A stretch of 34,349 bases of DNA, from positions 1 to 34,349 of the IMG/VR virus record IMGVR_UViG_3300034160_000202; one strand, 5' to 3'. The translations under genes and the position numbers were made by a program. Positions 1 to 5,912 of the stretch are shown here, piece by piece (positions within the stretch are counted from its first letter, which is position 1; each line of letters starts with the position of its first letter). The notes beneath the pieces were generated by a model that saw only the letters and a program-made list of their open reading frames with translations, ran no database searches and was not told the origin of the DNA. Origin of the DNA: a virus.

Positions 1-414
1 ATGTTTTATCCCATTGCAATTGAAGCAGGTGACGATCAGCATGCATACGGCGTGATTGTTCCAGATTTACCCGGTTGTTTTTCAGCAGGTGACACTCTGG
101 ATGAAGCAATCTCAGCCGCCAAAGAGGCGATTACTGGTCATATCGAAGTTATGGTAGAAATGGGTCAGGATATTCCTGCCGTTTCCAGTGTTGGCAAATT
201 GGCAAAGGATCCTGAATTCGCAGGTTATATTTGGGCTGTTGTAGACATTGATGTTTCTCGTCTGCTTGGTGGGTCAGAAAAAATTAACGTCACTCTTCCA
301 AAATCGTTAATTGACCGTATCGACCGCTGTGTCGCCACACATCCAGAATTTAAAAGCCGATCCGCATTTTTAGCTGAAGCTGCGCTGTTGCAAATCAGCG
401 GCATCCACCAGTAG
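1..414 (+). CDS. hicB: HicB-family antitoxin
   Basis: HicB proteins neutralise the HicA mRNA interferase and repress their own operon. The 137-aa product has the N-terminal HicB fold (YGVIVPDLPGCFSAGDTLDEA, residues about 17-36, followed by an alpha-helical stretch) and a C-terminal ribbon-helix-helix DNA-binding region (INVTLPKSLIDRID, about 95-108, then a helix to 131), which is the usual antitoxin layout. The gene starts at the first base of the window, so the expected hicA lies outside it and cannot be checked. It is followed by an intrinsic terminator and then the prophage left end, and is read as chromosomal rather than phage DNA. Confidence 0.9.
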   Translation: MFYPIAIEAGDDQHAYGVIVPDLPGCFSAGDTLDEAISAAKEAITGHIEVMVEMGQDIPAVSSVGKLAKDPEFAGYIWAVVDIDVSRLLGGSEKINVTLPKSLIDRIDRCVATHPEFKSRSAFLAEAALLQISGIHQ

Positions 415-435
415 CAGCCCCCGTATAATCCAGAG

Positions 436-458
436 CAGCCTTCAGGCTGGTCTTTTTG
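436..458 (+). terminator. Intrinsic terminator of hicB
   Basis: CAGCC-TTCA-GGCTG hairpin (stem 436-440 and 445-449) followed by G and TCTTTTT. It lies 21 bp after the hicB stop, in the correct orientation. Confidence 0.75.
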
Positions 459-480
459 TTTACCCAGCCAAGCTGCAAAC

Positions 481-502
481 AAAAAAAGGGAGGCCATCGG
501 CC
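481..502. other. attL core (22-bp direct repeat with 32869-32890)
   Basis: Seven A residues followed by GGGAGGCCATCGGCC, identical to the right-hand copy at 32869-32890. To its left is host sequence (hicB terminator region), to its right phage sequence. In the right copy the bases continue TCCC and complete the ptsG terminator stem; here they continue GCCATT, so this copy forms only an imperfect hairpin. This is what is expected if the site was split between attL and attR. Confidence 0.85.
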
Positions 503-538
503 GCCATTTATAGTGAATTAAAAACAAGCAGTTACAGA

Positions 539-613
539 TTTATCAATGAGTTAGATACCTGTAACTGCGTGCTTAGAATGGGGATAGCGTGGGGATTTTG
601 GTCAATTTGTGGA
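539..613. repeat. att-arm repeat, copy A, with IHF-type site
   Basis: About 42 bp starting at ATCAATGA (542-583) match copy B at 986-1025 with roughly six differences, and both end in CAATTTGTGGA. The segment contains TATCAATGAGTTA (541-553), a perfect match to the IHF consensus WATCAANNNNTTR. A 9-bp inverted repeat, CAGTTACAG (529-537) and CTGTAACTG (559-567), spans it. Position beside the core fits an integrase/IHF arm of attP; function is inferred. Confidence 0.7.
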
Positions 614-672
614 TCTTCAGAAAAGGTACTTAGCCGCAGCAAAGCCGAAACCTAAGGCGGTAAATACAATCC

Positions 673-915
673 CTACAATCCACTTATTGTAGTTATTTCA
701 GGTACTGATAATTTGTTGGATCCACATGAAATACAGGTTCGACTTGCTCCTCTTTCATCTAAAAAACGAGCAAAAAGTTCAGGAGTTACCATTTTCACTT
801 GGGCCTCCAACTTTCTAAATAGCTCGTCTTTAATACGATTCTTTCGTTCCTCCTCATCGGAAAACTGTAGTTCAATGAATTCCTTTGCGATTTCTCCCGA
901 GGTTTTGCCCATCAT
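673..915 (-). CDS. Small unknown phage protein, possibly C-terminally truncated
   Basis: About 80 residues from the ATG at 915 (or 912), preceded on the minus strand by AAAGGCAGG. The frame is open back to an ATG at 975, but no ribosome site is seen there. The product is charged and helical (EEERKNRIKDELFRKLEAQ) and ends shortly after a single CISCG knuckle. One CxxC is only half of a zinc ribbon, so the original gene may have continued. It lies between the two att-arm repeats, downstream of the NACHT gene and in the same orientation. No family was recognised and no function is assigned. Confidence 0.5.
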   Translation of the reverse strand: MMGKTSGEIAKEFIELQFSDEEERKNRIKDELFRKLEAQVKMVTPELFARFLDERGASRTCISCGSNKLSVPEITTISGL

Positions 916-982
916 CCTGCCTTTATATTCATGAGAGGGCTGCACCGCCATATTGAGAGTAGTATAAACAATCATTCACATA

Positions 983-1039
983 TTAATCAATGATTTAGCA
1001 CCTGTAACTGTATGCTTAAAATGGGGGGCAATTTGTGGA
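983..1039. repeat. att-arm repeat, copy B, with IHF-type site
   Basis: Second copy of the segment at 539-613, lacking about 15 bp between the GGGG run and CAATTTGTGGA. It contains AATCAATGATTTA (985-997), again a perfect WATCAANNNNTTR match. The left arm of the CAGTTACAG inverted repeat is absent here. The two copies bracket the small gene at 673-915. Confidence 0.7.
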
Positions 1040-1101
1040 CAAGCGAGCCGCCCACAATCACTAATCTTGCCAGTATATTTGCCGAATAAAAAATCACATA
1101 C

Positions 1102-2991
1102 TTATTTAAATTTCATATCATCCAACATATTTGATATTAATCCATCACTTTCCAACTTTTTAAGATACTCATCATCAATCATTTTCTGAAGGGAGGTGGC
1201 TAAATTCAAATAATAAGAATAAGTGGCATCTATAAAACCTTTATCAAAATCAGTTAATACTTCTTTGAGTTCATCTACTATAACCCACTTTACTCCATCC
1301 ATTAAAATTTCATCTGTAGCGTTTTCAGTAAATTTACCCTTACCATTCTTATCTCTTGAAAAAGCCATAATCATCCCTTCATGCTTGATGAAGTATTCAT
1401 AAGCTGGGTCCTCTTCATGCCTTAAACCAGCAATGGCAATAGCATAGTTAATATATTTTAAATTCCTCGAACTATTGTCATCAAAATACTCAAAAGGAGT
1501 TACAGAGACAATTCCAGACTCGTCGATACCTAGCCTCGATTGGCTAATTTCTTTTTCTACATAATCTCTACTTTTTACTATTACTTTATTCTCAGAAAAA
1601 ACATCATTACTTGCAAGTAATGGAATTAAGTAATGCTTATAAAAAGCACTTGTGTCTATGAGTTTAAGCATTGACAAGAGATTATAATTTACTTTCCTTA
1701 GATCAATTTCCGTATATTTACTTAGAAATGAAACTTTTTGCTCAGGGCTAAACATTGCAATGCATTTTGCCGAGAAGTACTCCTGTATTGTCCTATGAAT
1801 ATATACGTAATTATTATATCCATCGCGCGTTATCAGATTTGTGCCATCAACTATGTCTGCACAAACATGTTCTTCGGATAGGCCCAATCTCTTTATTTCG
1901 CAGACTTTCTCAAAAATTTTATGCATAGTCTCCAAAGTGAAATCACTGCGAAATTCCATTAAGCTAAAAAAACTGAACAAGCTAAAACATTCTTCAAGTT
2001 TTTTATTTGTTAGTGTTGTTTTCTTCTCTCTTTTGAAGTTTTTATTCCAATCATGCCTGAAGATAAGGGCAGAAAAAAGTTGGTCGTAGTAATCACCAAT
2101 TGAGTTAGGCTCGTCACTCAATGATGGTGAGGTTACTATCAAAACATCTATTAATATTGGCGTTCGAATTGTTGACCTTAAAAAACTCTTAGTCCTTAAA
2201 GCATTAATTATCAACTCACCAGCATCTCTATTCTTGACCGTTTTTTTTATAATTTCACAAACATCTTTATAAACTAAAAGACTTACTCTGTATAAAAAAA
2301 CCCCCGGATGTCTAGTTATCTCTGTATCTGGTCTAGTAGTAACAAGGGAGGAACAACTATATTTATCATAAATAGACGAGATCATTCTTAATGCATTATT
2401 TCTTTGAGCCTCTACAATCTCATCGAACCCATCCCAGTAAAATACCACTTTCTTTGTTTTTAGAATATTGATTACATCATTGCGATCACATTCAATTCCG
2501 TTAGAGCTTAGATGATCTAATAAGATATCCTCACAACTAATCTTCGATGTATATTCAAATTGTCTAAGGGTGATAAAAAAAGGAAGCCTCTCTCCCCTAA
2601 CTAACTCTTCAAGAAACAACTTCCTCATAATTGTAGTTTTGCCTTGCCCAGCAAGTCCGACAATGGCACTGCAACCTTCATTATCTATAGAAACGCCATC
2701 ATCTATTAGCAATTGCCTGCTCTTAACTACTTTACCAATAATCCTCATTGGATGATATATTTCATCTAGATATACGTCTTCATCTCCAGCAGTCATAGTC
2801 CTAAAGACAAATATTTTATGTATAGCTTTTGAAACATACTCATTTATAATTTTATCGTCATTAAAAGCAATTAGTATTTTATTACTTATAGCTTTAGACT
2901 TACTCATTCCTGTTTCAGCTATTTTACTTCCAATAGCCTTGAAAACCCCTCCAAATAGTGCTTCAGCTATAAATACAGAAAGCGTCCCCAT
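1102..2991 (-). CDS. NACHT-domain NTPase (bacterial NLR-like, candidate anti-phage protein)
   Basis: A 629-aa STAND NTPase. Walker A is GLAGQGKTT (residues 112-120), Walker B is VVFYWDGFDE (182-191) with the NACHT-type DGxDE ending, LVTTRPD (216-222) matches the following TSRP-like motif, and YIHRTIQEYFSA (397-408) matches the winged-helix motif typical of NACHT proteins. The first 100 residues form a short unassigned N-terminal region with a small hydrophobic segment (4-20); about 200 C-terminal residues are an unassigned, possibly sensor, domain. Several bacterial NACHT proteins are experimentally shown anti-phage NLR relatives; a defence role here is inferred. The gene is clearly AT-rich compared with the structural genes, a sign of separate acquisition. 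GTGAGGT overlapping the int stop supports this start. Confidence 0.9.
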   Translation of the reverse strand: MGTLSVFIAEALFGGVFKAIGSKIAETGMSKSKAISNKILIAFNDDKIINEYVSKAIHKIFVFRTMTAGDEDVYLDEIYHPMRIIGKVVKSRQLLIDDGVSIDNEGCSAIVGLAGQGKTTIMRKLFLEELVRGERLPFFITLRQFEYTSKISCEDILLDHLSSNGIECDRNDVINILKTKKVVFYWDGFDEIVEAQRNNALRMISSIYDKYSCSSLVTTRPDTEITRHPGVFLYRVSLLVYKDVCEIIKKTVKNRDAGELIINALRTKSFLRSTIRTPILIDVLIVTSPSLSDEPNSIGDYYDQLFSALIFRHDWNKNFKREKKTTLTNKKLEECFSLFSFFSLMEFRSDFTLETMHKIFEKVCEIKRLGLSEEHVCADIVDGTNLITRDGYNNYVYIHRTIQEYFSAKCIAMFSPEQKVSFLSKYTEIDLRKVNYNLLSMLKLIDTSAFYKHYLIPLLASNDVFSENKVIVKSRDYVEKEISQSRLGIDESGIVSVTPFEYFDDNSSRNLKYINYAIAIAGLRHEEDPAYEYFIKHEGMIMAFSRDKNGKGKFTENATDEILMDGVKWVIVDELKEVLTDFDKGFIDATYSYYLNLATSLQKMIDDEYLKKLESDGLISNMLDDMKFK

Positions 2992-2999
2992 TGATTACC

Positions 3000-3992
3000 T
3001 CACTTATTTACTTCAAATAATACATTCAACGGATTAAACCTCACCGCATCTTCCAAATAACCCGGTGCAAAATGCGCATACACCATCGTTTGTAAAATAT
3101 TCGAATGTCCTAAAATCCGTTGTAGCGCCAGAATGTTGCCACCATTCATTATAAAATGACTAGCGAAGGTATGGCGTAAAACGTGAACGGCTTGCCCTGC
3201 TGGCAGGCCGGGGGCAACTTCTTTAATGCACGTTCTTAAATACGGGTAATTCAGCCCGGCAAACAGCGGTCCGGCCTTGATACCATCAGTAATATGTTGG
3301 CAAAGTTCAGCAGAGATCGGGACGGTTCTATTCTTATTATTTTTCGTATTGAGAAAGGTCACCTTATTACCGATCACTTCTTCCCGTCTAAGTTTGAGCA
3401 CCTCCCCCCAACGCGCACCTGTCGCCAAACAAAGCTTGACCGCTTTCAGGTGGCCGCCTTGTAACCGATCAAGCAGTTGCCAGATTTCGTCATGAGTTAA
3501 AAAACCCATTTCCTGATCCGGCAGCCTAATTTTTTTCATCTCTTTGAGCGGATGTTCACCATAGTAATGTCCCAAATCTATGAGAACGGAGAACACCCCA
3601 CCAAGCATTTCCTGATCAAGATTAATAGTTTTTGCCTTTTTGCCTTCAGCCAATCGTAGTACACGATAGTCTGAAAACGTGGCACGTGAAATCTGGTAGG
3701 CTTTCGGGCTGCCCATCTTTGTATCCATCACACGCAATTTATGCGCCCTCTTAACGCCATCCTTCAGGTTTTGGCCGTGATGCATAGACCAAAGCTCAAT
3801 CAGTTCTCTCAATGGCCGTTGGTCGGAGGGTTTTTCCACCCAGTCTTTACTGTTCTGTGTAGCTATGACCCACCGCTCATACTGTTGCGCTTCAGCTTTT
3901 GTCTTAAACTTTTTACGAACGCGTTTACCTTCACGTCCTTGGGGGCGAACATCCACCATGTAACCTTCCGAACCGAGTGATTTAATGCTCAT
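3000..3992 (-). CDS. int: Tyrosine integrase (HP1/P2 family)
   Basis: A 330-aa site-specific recombinase that would integrate and, with Cox, excise the prophage. The catalytic set is visible: R194 (ATGARWGE), lysine in TKNNKNRT (217 or 220), H270 and R273 (HVLRHTFASH), H296 (LGHSN) and nucleophile Y305. An N-terminal arm-binding region (about 1-50) and a core-binding SAM-like region (about 58-155) precede it. Length matches HP1 integrase (about 337 aa). The gene reads towards attL as in P2, but about 2.5 kb of cargo separates it from the attachment site instead of it abutting attP. Confidence 0.97.
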   Translation of the reverse strand: MSIKSLGSEGYMVDVRPQGREGKRVRKKFKTKAEAQQYERWVIATQNSKDWVEKPSDQRPLRELIELWSMHHGQNLKDGVKRAHKLRVMDTKMGSPKAYQISRATFSDYRVLRLAEGKKAKTINLDQEMLGGVFSVLIDLGHYYGEHPLKEMKKIRLPDQEMGFLTHDEIWQLLDRLQGGHLKAVKLCLATGARWGEVLKLRREEVIGNKVTFLNTKNNKNRTVPISAELCQHITDGIKAGPLFAGLNYPYLRTCIKEVAPGLPAGQAVHVLRHTFASHFIMNGGNILALQRILGHSNILQTMVYAHFAPGYLEDAVRFNPLNVLFEVNK

Positions 3993-4055
3993 CCCAAAGA
4001 TTCCTTTCGTAGCAAATTCCGCCTTTTCCCCATCTTTTCCATACCTTATAGATCG

Positions 4056-4358
4056 TTAGCCAACCTTCTGGTCGCCTTGGTGGTCGGATGTGTTGTTTTG
4101 CCCATTAGGGGAGAGAACCGGCGATATCTGGCCAATCTCAGGAGCAATATCACCGGTCATTAACCACATCGTGTATTTCTTGAATTTCTCATGCTGGGTA
4201 ATCTTCAAAAGAAAATCACTACCAATGCTTTTGATTCGGTCGGTCTCATACCTCTTTAAATTTCCTGCGGGAACACCGGTTAAAGCGGAGAAATCTTCTC
4301 GACTTAACCCCTCAGCCTCACGGATCTCACGAATCTTTGAACCTATGTTGGTTGACAT
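4056..4358 (-). CDS. C-type phage repressor (HTH)
   Basis: A 100-aa helix-turn-helix protein, the same size as P2 C repressor (99 aa). The HTH region is about residues 8-37 (REIREAEGLSREDFSALTG, then VPAGNLKRYE), and the gene sits divergent from cox with operator-like repeats between, the standard P2 immunity switch. It has no peptidase domain, so like P2 C it would not be expected to self-cleave in the SOS response; that is inference. Its start codon abuts one of the operator repeats, consistent with autoregulation. Confidence 0.88.
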   Translation of the reverse strand: MSTNIGSKIREIREAEGLSREDFSALTGVPAGNLKRYETDRIKSIGSDFLLKITQHEKFKKYTMWLMTGDIAPEIGQISPVLSPNGQNNTSDHQGDQKVG

Positions 4359-4413
4359 GGTAATTATTTGTACCCATAATTCAAATTAAGGTACGTATTC
4401 GTACCCATAATGA
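4359..4413. promoter_or_regulatory. Twin operator repeats between repressor and cox
   Basis: Two copies of one unit lie 31 bp apart. O1 is GGTACGTATTCGTACC at 4390-4405, a perfect 6-bp inverted repeat around TATT. O2 is GGTAATTATTTGTACC at 4359-4374, a nearly palindromic version. Both are followed by CATAAT. They occupy the divergent gap where P2 C repressor or Cox binds. Three bp-level details (same orientation, same spacing element, location at the repressor start) support an operator pair; the binding protein is inferred. Confidence 0.7.
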
Positions 4414-4445
4414 TGTAAATCTGCGTGTACTTAAAGGGTATCACT

Positions 4446-4712
4446 ATGAATAAAAACCGACAAAAAAAGGTTATAGGAGTGAGAGATAACCAGCTTCCTG
4501 CTGATTACCCTTTCGATGGCATGGTGGAGGAATCTATCTCTGACTATGCCCAGCGAATTGGTAAAAATCCACAGACCATCCGTACCCAAGCCGATGTTGG
4601 TTCACTGCCAATTCTTCAAGACAAACCTGGTGGTAAAAGACGTGTAAATCTTTACGCAATTTATCTGCGCGCAAAGCGTAGCGCAGAAAAATACGTCGAG
4701 CTGATGTGTTGA
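4446..4712 (+). CDS. cox: Cox-like excisionase/early regulator
   Basis: An 88-aa basic protein with a MerR/Cox-like winged-helix core (EESISDYAQRIGKNPQTIRTQADVGSLPI written in two parts: ISDYAQRIGKNPQTIR about 35-50 and GSLPI about 55-59). Cox proteins bind the early promoter region to turn off the repressor and act as directionality factor for integrase. It is divergent from the repressor, as in P2 and HP1. AAAGGG at 4434-4438 is well placed for the ATG at 4446; a GTG at 4425 would add seven residues but lacks a ribosome site. Confidence 0.8.
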   Translation: MNKNRQKKVIGVRDNQLPADYPFDGMVEESISDYAQRIGKNPQTIRTQADVGSLPILQDKPGGKRRVNLYAIYLRAKRSAEKYVELMC

Positions 4713-4723
4713 ACGGGATTCAA

Positions 4724-4822
4724 ATGCGATATGCACTTGCCAAGGTTAGTGAACAGGCAAGTTTGACGCTCAAGTCGACGCAGCAGGATATGTCGATCGG
4801 TTGTATACACAACGCGGGATAA
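4724..4822 (+). CDS. Very small ORF between cox and the next early gene (32 aa)
   Basis: Reading frame MRYALAKVSEQASLTLKS... ending in a TAA four bases before the next start. It lies in the early operon with spacing typical of coupled genes, but has only a weak GGGA upstream and no recognised relatives. Could be spurious. Confidence 0.3.
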   Translation: MRYALAKVSEQASLTLKSTQQDMSIGCIHNAG

Positions 4823-4826
4823 CTGA

Positions 4827-5087
4827 ATGAATCAGCCATTTTATACAGCAGCCAATCGCGTGATCCGTATGTATGCATTGCGCCAGGAATGTGCCAGTCA
4901 GAAAGCCCCTGCCCACTCTCAGACGGAAATTTATTGGGCATGTGAAATGCTACTGGATATCACCCGGGCTGCGGCTTATACCGCTAGCAAAGAGGCTATT
5001 GCAATCCGTATCGTTGCAGATCTCTGGAAAAAAACAGAACAGGCACCCGATCTCTTTTGTGAAGAAATTGAGGAAGTCCAATTATGA
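4827..5087 (+). CDS. Early small protein of unknown function (86 aa)
   Basis: An 86-residue, mainly helical protein (helices around residues 5-25, 34-50 and 53-73) with two or three cysteines and an acidic C-terminus (CEEIEEVQL). It sits in the early rightward operon after cox, and its end overlaps the next start by an ATGA. The position corresponds to the small non-essential orf cluster between cox and A in P2 phages. A second reading frame over the same DNA (4873-5127) is judged a shadow. No function assigned. Confidence 0.7.
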   Translation: MNQPFYTAANRVIRMYALRQECASQKAPAHSQTEIYWACEMLLDITRAAAYTASKEAIAIRIVADLWKKTEQAPDLFCEEIEEVQL

Positions 5088-5305
5088 CCATCGCGCAATG
5101 CCCATCACTGGCCGCACTGCTAGTTAACGGCCAACAAGTTAGTCACCATCGCCATCAACGTGGATGGATTGAAACCCCAAACGGTCATTTCATCCAGCCG
5201 AAGGCGAGCGAAGTGCAGTTTATCGCCAGTATGCGTATGCCGTTTATGACTGGCCAAGCACGTAAACCTCACTGGTTCGCCCGCTTAATGGGCATGTTTG
5301 CATAG
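5084..5305 (+). CDS. Small early protein, Fil-like (tentative)
   Basis: A 73-aa basic protein. The pattern LAALLVNGQ ... GWIETPNGHFIQP ... EVQFIASMRMPFMTGQARKPHWFARLMG resembles the small P2 Fil (filamentation) family by general memory of such proteins, not by a search. GAGGAAG lies eight bases upstream of the ATG, which overlaps the previous stop as ATGA. If Fil-like, it would interfere with host cell division during lytic growth; that is family knowledge applied tentatively. Confidence 0.7.
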   Translation: MTIAQCPSLAALLVNGQQVSHHRHQRGWIETPNGHFIQPKASEVQFIASMRMPFMTGQARKPHWFARLMGMFA

Positions 5306-5313
5306 GAGTAAAT

Positions 5314-5646
5314 ATGGATAAGTCAATCTGTAATACTGGAATCACTCCAAATAAGGCCCAGGTTAAAATAGGTTTAGAATATTCATATAAATTTATGCAA
5401 ATGATAGCTGCTGTTAAAAAACGCAATGAATCACAGCCATTTATTAATACATTACATTCGCGGCATAAAGGGTTGATTTATTTCATGGCAAATATAAACC
5501 GGGATCGTCATCGCCTTAAATTTGAACAGTTAACGGAGCAGGAAAGAATGGCGGTAATTGCTGCCATGCGCGATTTAAAAGAATTGTCAGCATCCTTGCC
5601 AAAGCAGTTATATAGTAGTGATGGTGTAATAAATAACGAAGAATAA
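5314..5646 (+). CDS. Early protein of unknown function (110 aa), possibly DUF5347-like
   Basis: A 110-residue basic, largely helical protein (FEQLTEQERMAVIAAMRDLKE near 76-96 is the best-formed helix). AGGAG six bases before the ATG makes the start secure. It follows the Fil-like gene by eight bases and is more AT-rich than its neighbours, suggesting a recent insertion or a fast-changing locus. I think it may belong to DUF5347, but this is uncertain and the function is unknown. Confidence 0.7.
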   Translation: MDKSICNTGITPNKAQVKIGLEYSYKFMQMIAAVKKRNESQPFINTLHSRHKGLIYFMANINRDRHRLKFEQLTEQERMAVIAAMRDLKELSASLPKQLYSSDGVINNEE

Positions 5647-5912
5647 TTAATAATTATTTGACTGGCGACTTCTATATTTCGCTGGGACTTATATTATCTA
5701 AATCCGGAGTTTTATAAATGCGCTATTTAATAAAAACTGGTGGTATCGCCGCACTCAAATTCTGGCTATTTCCTTGAGTTATCACGTGCAATACAAACCT
5801 GCTGTCTCTGCTTCCAAGCAGTTACGACAGCAGGGAAAAAACATTCCCCAAATATCAAAAACTCCAGATATCCTGCTTGGCTCTGTATTCGCTTGTATCT
5901 ATGCAGGTGTGA
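5647..5912 (+). other. Gap before the replication gene with competing small reading frames
   Basis: AT-rich start, then mixed composition. A GGAG at 5706-5709 is ideally placed for the ATG at 5718, but that frame stops after 19 codons (5777). Two other frames stay open into the next gene: 5740-5916 (GTG start, 58 codons, ATGA overlap with the replication gene) and 5702-5920 (about 72 codons with no ATG/GTG at its head, but with the more protein-like sequence, including VQYKPAVSASKQLRQQGKN). This may be a small gene broken by a one-base shift, or a leader peptide. No confident gene call. Confidence 0.35.

Noticed and set aside
1-414. hicB as phage cargo
   Set aside because: It lies outside attL with its own terminator, so it is treated as host DNA.
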